A DNA stretch of 64,000 bases from Pseudomonas nitroreducens NBRC 12694. GTDB lineage: Bacteria > Pseudomonadota > Gammaproteobacteria > Pseudomonadales > Pseudomonadaceae. The DNA is taken from the NCBI RefSeq assembly GCF_002091755.1, contig NZ_BDAI01000001.1, positions 310,001 through 374,000 on the forward strand, in the 5' to 3' direction. The position numbers and the translations under genes were made by a program. Positions 51,122-59,673 of this stretch are shown in pieces (within the stretch, counting starts at the first letter, position 1; the number at the start of each line of letters is the position of its first letter). The notes beneath the pieces are model-generated. The model was not told the origin of the DNA and did not search any database. It saw only the letters and a list, made by a program, of their open reading frames with translations.

Positions 51122-51667
51122 ATGCAATCGGCCATGAAGACACCCGTGGAACCCTGGTACAAGCACCTCTGGCCGTGGATCATCATCGCCATGCTGGCCA
51201 CCTCGATCTTCCTCAGCCTGACGATGGTCAATATCGCCGTGAACAACCAGGACTCCCTGGTCAGCGACAACTATTACGAAGCCGGCAAGGGCATCAACCG
51301 CTCCCTTGACCGCGAGCACCTCGCCCAGCAACTCAAGCTGCGGGCGAAGATCAGCTTCGACGAGCTGACCGGCGAAGTGGACCTGCGCCTCACGGGCGAC
51401 AGCCGTCCGGCCACGCTTACCCTGAACCTGCTCTCCCCCACCCTGGAATCCCAGGACAAGCACCTGGAACTGCGCGCCAGCCCCGCCGAGCCGGGCCGCT
51501 ACACCGCCAGCCTGGATGCCGCCGTGAAGGGCCGCCGCTTCGTCGAGCTGCTCGGCGAGGAGAACGGCAAGACCTGGCGTCTGTTCGAGGAAGAAAAGGT
51601 CGCTCCCGGCGCTACCTTCGACCTCGGCGACGAGCCCCTCAGCGGAGATGAAGCCGAGCGCCCATGA
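51122..51667 (+). CDS. ccoH: cbb3 oxidase assembly protein CcoH (FixH family)
   Basis: The 181-residue protein has one N-terminal helix (WPWIIIAMLATSIFLSLTMV, about residues 17-36) and a periplasmic FixH domain starting NNQDSLVSDNYYEAGKGIN. It is needed for stable assembly of the oxidase and interacts with CcoP in other bacteria. A second ATG four codons in (MKTPVEPWYK) is an alternative start. It overlaps ccoI by 4 bases. Confidence 0.92.
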   Translation: MQSAMKTPVEPWYKHLWPWIIIAMLATSIFLSLTMVNIAVNNQDSLVSDNYYEAGKGINRSLDREHLAQQLKLRAKISFDELTGEVDLRLTGDSRPATLTLNLLSPTLESQDKHLELRASPAEPGRYTASLDAAVKGRRFVELLGEENGKTWRLFEEEKVAPGATFDLGDEPLSGDEAERP

Positions 51668-54141
51668 GCGCCGCGCTGCTCTGTTACCACTGCGCGCTGC
51701 CGGTCCCGCCCGGCAGCCGCTTCACTGCGCCAGTACTCGGCGAAACCCGCGAATTCTGCTGCCCGGGTTGCCAGACCGTAGCCGAGGCTATCGTTGCCGG
51801 CGGCCTGGAAGGCTATTACCGCCACCGCACCGAAGCCGCCCCCAACCCTGACGCCCTGCCCGAACAGCTCGTCGACGAGCTGAAGCTGTTCGACCGCCCC
51901 GACGTTCAGCAGCCCTTCGTCCAGCATCAGGGCGATCTCGCCGAGACCACCCTGATCATGGAAGGCATCAGCTGCGCCGCCTGCGGCTGGCTGATCGAGA
52001 AACACCTCAAGGGCCTGCCCGCCGTCGCCGAGGCTGGTCTCAACCTGTCCAACCACCGTCTGCATGTGCGCTGGTCCGACAGCGAGCTGCCGCTGAGCGA
52101 ACTGCTCGCCGAGCTGCGCCGTATTGGTTACGCCGCGCACCCCTTCCAGCCGGACCGCGCCGCCGAACAGTTGCACCAGGAGAACCGCAAGTCCCTGCGC
52201 CAGCTGGGCGTCGCCGGCCTGCTGTGGTTCCAGGCAATGATGGCGACCATGGCCACCTGGCCGGAATTCAACATCGACCTGAGCCCCGAGCTGCACGAAA
52301 TCCTGCGCTGGGTGGCGATGTTCCTCACCACACCCATCGTCTTCTACTCCTGCCAGCCGTTCTTCCGTGGCGCCGTGCGCGACCTGCGCACCCGCCACCT
52401 GACCATGGATGTCTCGGTGTCCCTGGCCATCGGCGGCGCCTACCTGGCCGGCATCTGGACCGCGGTCACCGGCCACGGCGACCTGTACTTCGACGCCGTC
52501 GGCATGTTCGCCCTGTTCCTGCTCGCCGGCCGCTACCTGGAACGCCGCGCCCGCGAGCGCACCGCCGCCGCGACCGCCCAGTTGGTCAATCTGCTGCCCG
52601 CCTCCTGCCTGCGCCTGGACGGCAGCGGCCAGAGCAGCCGCGTACTGCTCAGCGAACTGAACGTGGGCGACCGCGTGCTGGTCCAGCCCGGCTCGGTGAT
52701 CCCCGCCGATGGCCTGATCCTCGACGGCCAGTCCAGCGTCGACGAATCCCTGCTCACCGGCGAATACCTGCCGCAGCCGCGCCAGAGCGGCGACAGCGTC
52801 ACCGGCGGCACCCTCAACGTCGAAGGCCCGCTGACCGTACAGGTCAAGGCCCTGGGCGGGGACAGCCGGCTGTCAGCCATCGTCCGCCTGCTCGAACGCG
52901 CCCAGTCGGACAAGCCGCGCCTCGCCGAACTCGCCGACAAGGCCGCGCAGTGGTTCCTCATCGCCTTGCTGGTGCTGTCCGCCGTGGTCGGCCTGTTCTG
53001 GTGGCAGCACGATGCTTCCCGCGCCTTCTGGGTCGTCCTGGCGATGCTGGTGGCGACCTGTCCCTGCGCACTGTCGCTGGCCACACCGACGGCCCTGACT
53101 GCCGCCACCGGCAGCCTGCACAAGCTCGGCCTGCTGGTGACCCGGGGCCACGTGCTGGAAGGCCTGAACCACATCGACACGGTGATCTTCGACAAGACCG
53201 GCACCCTCACTGAAGGCCGCCTCACCCTGCGCGCCGTGCGCCCGCTGGGCTTGTTGGACAGCGACACCTGTCTGGCACTGGCTGCCGCGCTGGAGAACCG
53301 TTCCGAACACCCTATCGCCCGAGCTTTCGGCCGCGCACCGCAGCCCGCCGAGAATGTCGAGAGCCACCCCGGCCTGGGCCTGGAAGGCCGGGTTGGCGAG
53401 CGTCGCCTGCGCATCGGCGAGCCGTCCTTCGTCTGCGCCCTGAGCGGCAGCGACGCGCCCCAGCATCCGCAGGAACCCGGCCAGTGGCTGCTGCTGGGCG
53501 ATGACAGCGGCGCCCTCGCCTGGCTGGTGCTGGACGATCGCATCCGCGAAGACGCCGCCGACCTGCTCGAAGCATGCCGCGCCCGCGGCTGGCGCACCCT
53601 GCTGCTCTCCGGCGACAGCTCACCCATGGTCGACCGGGTCGCCGCCGAACTGGGCATCGACGATTGCCGTGGCGGCCTTCGCCCGGATGACAAGCTCGAA
53701 GTCCTGCGTCAGCTGCACCAGCAAGGCCACCGCGTGCTGATGCTGGGCGATGGCGTGAACGACGTGCCGGTGCTGGCCGCTGCCGACATCAGCGTCGCCA
53801 TGGGCTCGGCCACCGACCTGGCGAAGACCAGCGCCGATGCCGTGCTGTTGTCCAACCGCCTGGACAGCGTGGTGCAGGCCTTCGGCCTGGCTCGTCGCAC
53901 CCGTCGGGTCATCATCGAGAATCTGGTCTGGGCGGGGCTGTACAATGGGCTGATGTTGCCCTTTGCTGCCCTCGGCTGGATTACGCCGGTGTGGGCTGCG
54001 GTGGGCATGTCGATCAGCTCGCTGACCGTGGTGCTCAACGCCCTGCGCCTGACCCGGCTGCCCAAGGGCGCCGGCGCCCCGACAGCGACCACCGCCCTGC
54101 CAGCCGCCCCACAAGCGGCGCAGGCGCTGCCACGGAGTTGA
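51664..54141 (+). CDS. ccoI: Copper-exporting P1B-type ATPase CcoI
   Basis: The 825-residue protein has a Cys-rich N-terminus (CYHC, CCPGC), an HMA domain with GISCAACGW, eight predicted membrane helices, the transport motif CPCALSLATP and phosphorylation site DKTGTLTEG. The A-domain TGE lies in LLTGEYLPQP and the hinge is GDGVNDVPVLA. FixI/CcoI (CtpA-like) moves Cu(I) to the periplasm for insertion in the CuB site. Overlaps with ccoH and a 1-base gap to ccoS show a tight operon. Confidence 0.95.
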   Translation: MSAALLCYHCALPVPPGSRFTAPVLGETREFCCPGCQTVAEAIVAGGLEGYYRHRTEAAPNPDALPEQLVDELKLFDRPDVQQPFVQHQGDLAETTLIMEGISCAACGWLIEKHLKGLPAVAEAGLNLSNHRLHVRWSDSELPLSELLAELRRIGYAAHPFQPDRAAEQLHQENRKSLRQLGVAGLLWFQAMMATMATWPEFNIDLSPELHEILRWVAMFLTTPIVFYSCQPFFRGAVRDLRTRHLTMDVSVSLAIGGAYLAGIWTAVTGHGDLYFDAVGMFALFLLAGRYLERRARERTAAATAQLVNLLPASCLRLDGSGQSSRVLLSELNVGDRVLVQPGSVIPADGLILDGQSSVDESLLTGEYLPQPRQSGDSVTGGTLNVEGPLTVQVKALGGDSRLSAIVRLLERAQSDKPRLAELADKAAQWFLIALLVLSAVVGLFWWQHDASRAFWVVLAMLVATCPCALSLATPTALTAATGSLHKLGLLVTRGHVLEGLNHIDTVIFDKTGTLTEGRLTLRAVRPLGLLDSDTCLALAAALENRSEHPIARAFGRAPQPAENVESHPGLGLEGRVGERRLRIGEPSFVCALSGSDAPQHPQEPGQWLLLGDDSGALAWLVLDDRIREDAADLLEACRARGWRTLLLSGDSSPMVDRVAAELGIDDCRGGLRPDDKLEVLRQLHQQGHRVLMLGDGVNDVPVLAAADISVAMGSATDLAKTSADAVLLSNRLDSVVQAFGLARRTRRVIIENLVWAGLYNGLMLPFAALGWITPVWAAVGMSISSLTVVLNALRLTRLPKGAGAPTATTALPAAPQAAQALPRS

Positions 54142-54142
54142 A

Positions 54143-54364
54143 ATGCCCGCTCTCTACATAATGATTCCGGTTGCCGTGGTGATCGTCGGCATCTGCATCG
54201 CGATCTTTTTCTGGGCGGTGAACAGCGGCCAGTACGACGACATGGACGGGCCCGCCCACAGCATCCTGTTCGACGACGAGGATCCCAAGCACCAGGCCGG
54301 CATCGATGAAGCCGAGGGCGATGCCTCGCACAGCAGCCAGAAACAGGACAAGCGCGATGCCTGA
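54143..54364 (+). CDS. ccoS: cbb3 oxidase maturation protein CcoS
   Basis: The 73-residue protein has one helix (ALYIMIPVAVVIVGICIAIF) followed by the family motif FWAVNSGQYDDMDGPAHSIL and an acidic tail. CcoS is required for heme/copper maturation of CcoN in Rhodobacter. It overlaps the next gene by 8 bases. Confidence 0.93.
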   Translation: MPALYIMIPVAVVIVGICIAIFFWAVNSGQYDDMDGPAHSILFDDEDPKHQAGIDEAEGDASHSSQKQDKRDA

Positions 54365-55082
54365 ACTGGCGCCGCTGCTGGCGTCCGCGCTGATTCTCGG
54401 CCTGCTCGGCGGCGGTCACTGCCTGGGCATGTGTGGCGGCCTGATGGGCGCGCTGACCATGGCCATCCCGCCGGAGCAACGCGGACGTCGCCTGCGCCTG
54501 CTGCTGGCCTACAACCTCGGACGCATCCTCAGCTACGCCTGCGCCGGCCTGCTGCTCGGCCTGGCCGGCTGGGCCGTGGCGCGCACGCCATTCGCCGCAG
54601 CGTTGCGGGTGATCGCCGGCCTGCTGCTGATCGCCATGGGCCTTTACCTGGCCGGCTGGTGGAGTGGCCTGACCCGCATCGAAACGCTGGGTCGCGGCCT
54701 GTGGAAGCACATCCAGCCCTTCGCCAGCCGCCTGCTGCCTGTCGCCAGCGTCCCGCGCGCACTGCTGCTGGGCGCACTGTGGGGCTGGCTGCCCTGCGGG
54801 CTGGTCTACAGCACCCTGCTCTGGGCAACCAGCCAGGGCTCGGCCATCGACAGTGCGCTGCTGATGCTTGCCTTCGGCCTCGGCACCTGGCCGGTGCTGC
54901 TGGCGACAGGGCTCGCCGCCGAGCGCATCACCGCGCTGCTGCGCAAGCGCAGCGTGCGCATGGCCGGTGGCATCCTGGTGATCCTCTTCGGCCTGTGGAC
55001 CCTGCCCGGCCCGCACCAGGCCTGGATCATGGGCCACGAAATGCACGCCAGCGCCGGTATTGCCCACCATAAAGCCGCTTGA
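54357..55082 (+). CDS. TauE/SafE-like (DsbD_2) membrane protein of the ccoGHIS cluster
   Basis: The 241-residue protein has about six transmembrane helices and two metal- or thiol-type motifs, GGGHCLGMCGGLMGAL near residue 20 and WGWLPCGLVYS near residue 143. The annotation sulfite exporter is inherited from the family name; next to ccoS a role in copper or thiol handling for cbb3 assembly is more plausible, but unproven. Its TGA overlaps the ANR box of hemN. The start at 54357 overlaps the ccoS end. Confidence 0.8.
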   Translation: MPELAPLLASALILGLLGGGHCLGMCGGLMGALTMAIPPEQRGRRLRLLLAYNLGRILSYACAGLLLGLAGWAVARTPFAAALRVIAGLLLIAMGLYLAGWWSGLTRIETLGRGLWKHIQPFASRLLPVASVPRALLLGALWGWLPCGLVYSTLLWATSQGSAIDSALLMLAFGLGTWPVLLATGLAAERITALLRKRSVRMAGGILVILFGLWTLPGPHQAWIMGHEMHASAGIAHHKAA

Positions 55083-55120
55083 TACAGGTCAACAGGCCTC
55101 TATCGGACTCTCCCTAGACT
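55079..55120 (+). promoter_or_regulatory. ANR-dependent promoter of hemN
   Basis: TTGAT-ACAG-GTCAA at 55079-55092 matches 9 of 10 positions of the ANR consensus. TAGACT at 55115-55120 sits exactly where a -10 hexamer should be for an activator centred at -41.5, giving a start near 55127, 28 bases before the ATG. The box overlaps the stop codon of the preceding gene. Confidence 0.85.
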
Positions 55121-55154
55121 GCGCAGGAAAAGCTCGCCACCGGGGAACATCGGC

Positions 55155-56537
55155 ATGCTCGACAATATTCGCTGGGACGCAGATCTGATACGCCGATACG
55201 ATCTGTCCGGCCCGCGCTACACCTCCTATCCCACAGCCGTGCAGTTCCACGAAGGAGTCGGACCCTTCGACCTGCTGCACGCGCTGCGCGATAGCCAGAA
55301 GGCGCAGCGCCCGCTCTCGCTCTACGTGCACGTCCCGTTCTGCGCGAACATCTGCTACTACTGCGCCTGCAACAAGGTCATCACCAAGGATCGTGGCCGC
55401 AGCGCCCCCTACCTCGCCCGTCTCATCCACGAAATCGAGATTGTCAGCCGTCACCTGGGCCGCCAGCAGCAAGTCGAGCAGCTGCACTTCGGCGGAGGCA
55501 CCCCGACCTTCCTGAGCCCCGGCCAGTTGCGTGAACTGATGGCGCAACTGCGCACCCATTTCCACTTCGTCGAGGGTGACTTCGGCGACTACGGCATCGA
55601 GATCGACCCGCGCGAGGCCGACTGGTCGACCATGGGCCTGCTCCGCGAGCTGGGCTTCAACCGCGCCAGCATCGGCGTGCAGGACTTCAACCTGGAGGTG
55701 CAACAGGCCATCAATCGCCTGCAGAGCCTGGACGAGACCCGCGCCATCATCGACGCAGCGCGTACTCTGCAATTCCGCTCGATCAACATCGACCTGATCT
55801 ACGGCCTGCCCAGACAGACCCCGGACACCTTCGCCCACACCGTCGAGCAGGTCATTGCCCTGCAGCCCAACCGGTTGTCCGTGTTCAACTACGCGCACCT
55901 TCCCGAACGTTTCCCGCCACAACGCCGGATCCTGGCCGAAGAACTGCCCTCCCCTGGGCAGAAGCTGGAAATGCTGCAGCGCACCACCGAGCAGCTCGAA
56001 GCCGCCGGCTACCGCTATATCGGCATGGACCACTTCGCCCTGCCGGACGACGAACTGGCGATGGCCCAGGAAGACGGCACTCTGCAGCGCAACTTCCAGG
56101 GCTACACCACCCACGGTCACTGCGACCTCGTTGGCCTGGGGGTTTCCTCGATCAGCCAGATCGGCGATCTCTACTGCCAGAACAGCAATGACATCGCCGA
56201 CTACCAGAACACCCTCGACCAGGGCCAACTCGCCACTCGCCGCGGATTGCACTGCAACAAGGACGACCTCATCCGCCGCGCCGTGATCCAGCAACTGATC
56301 TGCCATTTCCAGCTGGACTTCGAGGACATCGAGGACCTCTACAACATCGACTTCCGCGGCTACTTCGCGGAAATCTGGGACGATCTCGAGCGTTTCGCCC
56401 GCGATGGCCTGATCACCCTCGGCCCGCGCGGCATAGACGTCAGCGCTTCCGGCCGGTTGCTGGTGCGTTCGCTGTGCATGCTGTTCGACCGCTACCTGCC
56501 CATGCAGAACCTGCAGCGCTTCTCGCGGGTCATCTGA
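55155..56537 (+). CDS. hemN: Oxygen-independent coproporphyrinogen III oxidase
   Basis: The 460-residue radical-SAM protein has the cluster cysteines C63, C67 and C70 in PFCANICYYCAC, preceded by RPLSLYVHV, and the family opening GPRYTSYPTAVQF. It makes protoporphyrinogen IX when oxygen is scarce, feeding heme to the cbb3 and bd oxidases. An ANR box and well-placed -10 precede it. Confidence 0.96.
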   Translation: MLDNIRWDADLIRRYDLSGPRYTSYPTAVQFHEGVGPFDLLHALRDSQKAQRPLSLYVHVPFCANICYYCACNKVITKDRGRSAPYLARLIHEIEIVSRHLGRQQQVEQLHFGGGTPTFLSPGQLRELMAQLRTHFHFVEGDFGDYGIEIDPREADWSTMGLLRELGFNRASIGVQDFNLEVQQAINRLQSLDETRAIIDAARTLQFRSINIDLIYGLPRQTPDTFAHTVEQVIALQPNRLSVFNYAHLPERFPPQRRILAEELPSPGQKLEMLQRTTEQLEAAGYRYIGMDHFALPDDELAMAQEDGTLQRNFQGYTTHGHCDLVGLGVSSISQIGDLYCQNSNDIADYQNTLDQGQLATRRGLHCNKDDLIRRAVIQQLICHFQLDFEDIEDLYNIDFRGYFAEIWDDLERFARDGLITLGPRGIDVSASGRLLVRSLCMLFDRYLPMQNLQRFSRVI

Positions 56538-56569
56538 CGCCCGAGTTCCGCGCAGACGACCGACGGTGC

Positions 56570-56584
56570 GAGACCAACTGTCGC
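56570..56584 (+). promoter_or_regulatory. RoxR/RegA-like box upstream of anr
   Basis: GAGAC-CAACT-GTCGC differs by one base from the ccoG box (GCGAC-CAACT-GTCGC) and lies about 209 bases before the anr ATG. A TTGAT half-site (56590-56594) of ANR type follows at once, suggesting combined control. Confidence 0.5.
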
Positions 56585-56793
56585 ACCCATTGATACAGGA
56601 TATGTCGGTCGTCCGAGGGTGTAGGAACAGCCCTGCCCTAGTACTTTTCGAAAGGATTCAAGCCCCGATACCCCGCCGCACTTCCTCATCCCCGTCGCTG
56701 GAACCAGCGATTCAGACAGGTCGCCAACTGGCGCGCGACTTGCCGTCTGCGGTACCCTTGGTTTTTGTGTGCCATCCCATTCAAGGAACACTC

Positions 56794-57528
56794 ATGGCCG
56801 AAACCATCAAAGTGCGCGCACTGCCACAGGCGCACTGCAAGGATTGCAGCCTGGCTCCCCTCTGCCTGCCCCTGTCGCTGAACCACAGCGACATGGACGC
56901 CCTCGATGAGATCGTCAAGCGCGGCCGCCCCCTGAAGAAAGGCGAGTTCCTGTTCCGCCAGGGCGATGCCTTCGGTTCCGTCTTCGCCGTGCGTTCCGGC
57001 GCGCTGAAAACCTTCAGCATCACCGACGGCGGCGAAGAGCAGATCACCGGCTTCCACCTGCCCAGCGAGCTGGTCGGCCTGTCCGGCATGGACACCGAGA
57101 GCTACCCGGTATCGGCCCAGGCCCTGGAAACCACCTCGGTGTGCGAAATCCCCTTCGAACGCCTGGACGAACTCTCCGAGCAGCTGCCGCAACTGCGCCG
57201 CCAGTTGCTGCGGGTGATGAGCCGGGAAATCCGCGATGACCAGCAGATGATGATGCTGCTGTCGAAGAAGACCGCCGACGAGCGCATCGCCACCTTCCTG
57301 GTGAACCTCTCCGCGCGCTTCCGCGCCCGTGGCTTCTCGGCCCAGCAGTTCCGCCTGGCCATGTCGCGCAACGAAATCGGCAACTACCTGGGCCTGGCGG
57401 TGGAAACCGTCTCCCGCGTGTTCACCCGCTTCCAGCAGAACGGCCTGATCGCCGCCGAAGGCAAGGAAGTGCACATCCTCGACTCCATCGAGCTGTGCGC
57501 ACTGGCAGGTGGCCAACTGGAAAGCTGA
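56794..57528 (+). CDS. anr: Oxygen-sensing global regulator ANR (FNR family)
   Basis: The start at 56794 follows AAGGA and gives 244 residues, the length of P. aeruginosa ANR. Cysteines C15, C18, C24 (HCKDCSLAPLCLP) and C117 (TTSVCEIPF) ligate the oxygen-labile 4Fe-4S cluster. A CRP-like domain and dimer helix lead to the HTH SRNEIGNYLGLAVETVSRVF, whose E-x-x-S-R reads TTGAT half-sites. It should activate ccoN2 and hemN in this window when oxygen is low. Confidence 0.96.
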   Translation: MAETIKVRALPQAHCKDCSLAPLCLPLSLNHSDMDALDEIVKRGRPLKKGEFLFRQGDAFGSVFAVRSGALKTFSITDGGEEQITGFHLPSELVGLSGMDTESYPVSAQALETTSVCEIPFERLDELSEQLPQLRRQLLRVMSREIRDDQQMMMLLSKKTADERIATFLVNLSARFRARGFSAQQFRLAMSRNEIGNYLGLAVETVSRVFTRFQQNGLIAAEGKEVHILDSIELCALAGGQLES

Positions 57529-57570
57529 TCTACCTGAAAGCTGACCGTCCGGTTGACTTTCCGGTCATCG

Positions 57571-57609
57571 AAAACGGGCTCGCCACACGGCGGGCCCGTT
57601 ATACTTTGG
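57571..57609 (+). terminator. Terminator between anr and apt
   Basis: CGGGCTCGCC pairs with GGCGGGCCCG (one T-G pair) over ACAC, followed by TTATACTTT. The TATACT inside the tail (57600-57605) may double as the -10 of the apt promoter. Confidence 0.6.
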
Positions 57610-57643
57610 CCTCTGCAAAAACCGCATCAGGTGCACATCCAGC

Positions 57644-58192
57644 ATGATCCTCAACCCACTCGACCTGAAGTCCGTGATCCGTGCCGTTCCCGACTTTCCC
57701 AAGCCCGGCGTCATGTTCCGCGACATCACCCCGCTGTTCCAGTCGCCGCGAGCCCTGCGCTTCGTCGCCGACAGCTTTATCCAGCGCTACGTCGAGGCCG
57801 ACTTCACCCACATCGGCGCCATGGATGCGCGCGGCTTCCTGATCGGTTCGATCATCGCCTACGAACTGAACAAGCCTCTGGTGCTGTTCCGCAAGCGCGG
57901 CAAGCTGCCGGCCGACGTACTGGCCCAGGCCTACGAGACCGAGTACGGCGAGGCCCTGCTGGAAGTCCACGCCGACAGCCTGTGCGAAGGCGACAGCGTG
58001 CTGATCTTCGATGACCTGATCGCCACCGGCGGCACCCTGCTGGCCGCCGCGCAACTGGTACGCCGCATGGGCGCCAGCGTGTTCGAGGCCGCTGCGATCA
58101 TCGACCTGCCGGAACTGGGCGGTTCGACCAAGCTCAACGACGCGCAGATTTCCACCTACAGCCTGACCGCCTTCGCCCTCGACGAAGCCTGA
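57644..58192 (+). CDS. apt: Adenine phosphoribosyltransferase
   Basis: The 182-residue protein has the PRPP-binding motif VLIFDDLIATGGTLLAAA near residue 122 and the Apt signature FPKPGVMFRDITPLFQSP. It salvages adenine to AMP. Length and position downstream of anr match other Pseudomonas. A terminator follows 17 bases after the stop. Confidence 0.95.
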   Translation: MILNPLDLKSVIRAVPDFPKPGVMFRDITPLFQSPRALRFVADSFIQRYVEADFTHIGAMDARGFLIGSIIAYELNKPLVLFRKRGKLPADVLAQAYETEYGEALLEVHADSLCEGDSVLIFDDLIATGGTLLAAAQLVRRMGASVFEAAAIIDLPELGGSTKLNDAQISTYSLTAFALDEA

Positions 58193-58209
58193 TCGGCGCT
58201 GTTTCCGAG

Positions 58210-58236
58210 AGCGGGCGCTACGGCGCCCGTTTTCGT
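58210..58236 (+). terminator. Terminator after apt
   Basis: CGGGCGC (58212-58218) pairs with GCGCCCG (58223-58229) over TACG and is followed by TTTTCG. Confidence 0.8.
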
Positions 58237-58465
58237 TTCCGGCCTTCGCACGGGCGCCCCATCCAATGGCTGGTGATGACCGCTTTGGCCTGATTCGACC
58301 CTGCCGCGGCCGGAAATGACCTGGCGATTGTCCGACAAGACTCCGAACATGACATCAACCGATGACACATTCGAAGGTGGCATCGCGAACTAACGACAGG
58401 GCTTGCCTGGGTGCCGTACCTGCCACGCACCTCGCTCCCGCCCGCACAACAACAAGGAGTTAGTC

Positions 58466-59296
58466 ATGAACGCCAGTACCACGCCGATCCGCGCCAACTT
58501 CCCGGTCCGCCGCATGGATTTCACCTTCAGTGAAACCCCGAAGTACTGGTGGGACGGGCAGCCCTTCATGACCCACTTCATGAACAACCTGTCTTCGCTG
58601 TTCCCCTACGGCGAGAAGTTCTTCGTCGACAGCGTGCGTGCGGTGCGCGAGCGCATCCAGGACCCGCAGCTGCAGAAGGACGTCAGCGCCTTCATCGGCC
58701 AGGAGGCCATGCACTCCAAGGAGCACGCGGCCTACAACGAATACGCCGACGAGCACGGCATCGACCTGGAAACCCTGGAACTGCGCATCAAGGTGCTGCT
58801 CGAATCGATCAGCAAGGTCACCACCAAGAAGCATCAGCTGGCGATCACCTGCGCCCTGGAACACTTCACCGCGACCATGGCCGAACAACTGCTCAAGCGC
58901 GAAGACCTGAGCGGCCAGATGAAGTCGGACAAGATGTACAAGCTGTGGATGTGGCATGCCGTCGAGGAGAATGAACACAAGGCGGTGGCCTACGATGTCT
59001 ACCAGCAGGTCTACGGCGGCTACTTCACCCGCACCGCGGTGATGCTGCTGACCACCGTGATCTTCCTCAGCGTCATCGCCGGCTTCCAGATCAACCTGCT
59101 GCGCCGCGATGGCCAGCTGTTCAACTGGCGCAGCTGGAAGCATGGCCTGGGCGTGCTGCTGCACCCGCGCCGCGGCTACTTCGTCAACCTGATCCGCCCC
59201 TGGCTGGACTATTTCCGTCCCGGCTTCCACCCCTTCGACCACGATACCAAGGCGCTGGAAACCCGCTGGAAAGAGCAGCTGGACTTCGCCGGCTGA
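58466..59296 (+). CDS. Metal-dependent hydrolase, ferritin-like (PF10118 type)
   Basis: The ATG at 58466 follows AAGGAGTTAGTC, giving 276 residues. Conserved acid/histidine motifs GQEAMHSKEHAAYNEY, ALEHFTATMAEQLL and HAVEENEHKAVAYDVY indicate a diiron-type four-helix bundle. One membrane helix (about residues 190-210) interrupts the C-terminal half. Members are annotated as metal-dependent hydrolases without proven substrate. It ends just before a terminator and the cyd operon. Confidence 0.8.
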   Translation: MNASTTPIRANFPVRRMDFTFSETPKYWWDGQPFMTHFMNNLSSLFPYGEKFFVDSVRAVRERIQDPQLQKDVSAFIGQEAMHSKEHAAYNEYADEHGIDLETLELRIKVLLESISKVTTKKHQLAITCALEHFTATMAEQLLKREDLSGQMKSDKMYKLWMWHAVEENEHKAVAYDVYQQVYGGYFTRTAVMLLTTVIFLSVIAGFQINLLRRDGQLFNWRSWKHGLGVLLHPRRGYFVNLIRPWLDYFRPGFHPFDHDTKALETRWKEQLDFAG

Positions 59297-59323
59297 TCTT
59301 CGCCAAACCGCCCTCAACGTCGA

Positions 59324-59351
59324 AAAACGCCAGGCATCGCCTGGCGTTTTT
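59324..59351 (+). terminator. Terminator before the cyd operon
   Basis: ACGCCAGG (59327-59334) pairs with CCTGGCGT (59340-59347), flanked by AAA and followed by a T run (TTTTT). It closes the hydrolase transcript. Confidence 0.9.
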
Positions 59352-59368
59352 CATTTTCACCGCGCACC

Positions 59369-59383
59369 GCGACAACCAGTCAC
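59369..59383 (+). promoter_or_regulatory. RoxR/RegA-like box upstream of cydPABX
   Basis: GCGAC-AACCA-GTCAC matches the motif seen at ccoN1 and ccoG in 9 of 10 defined bases. It lies 84 bases before the cydP start, directly downstream of the preceding terminator. RoxR is known to activate a bd-type oxidase (cioAB) in P. aeruginosa, which makes this placement meaningful. Confidence 0.5.
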
Positions 59384-59466
59384 TACACTGAGCAGGGTTT
59401 CCGGAGTCCAATGGAACGCGCAGCTCATGCAGAACCATGTCACGAATTGCGAGCCAAGGAGGTTAG

Positions 59467-59673
59467 ATGCCCCACCAAGCCCCCTCCCCTTGGAAGGTTC
59501 CGCTCGTCCGTGAGCTGACCCTCATCCTGCTGATCAAGCTGACCCTGCTACTGGTCATCAAGGCCGTCTGGTTCGACCAGCCTACCGTCCCCGATGACGG
59601 CTCCCGCGTCACCAGCCAACACCTGCTCGGCGACAGCCGCCCGAGCGACGCCGAGAAGGAGAGCGCCCGATGA
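59467..59673 (+). CDS. cydP: Cytochrome bd oxidase small subunit CydP
   Basis: The 68-residue protein has one helix (VRELTLILLIKLTLLLVIKA) and the motif WFDQPTVP. This fits the short CydP family found directly upstream of cydA in many proteobacteria. The ATG follows AAGGAGGTTAG, and the gene overlaps cydA (ATGA). Confidence 0.85.
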   Translation: MPHQAPSPWKVPLVRELTLILLIKLTLLLVIKAVWFDQPTVPDDGSRVTSQHLLGDSRPSDAEKESAR

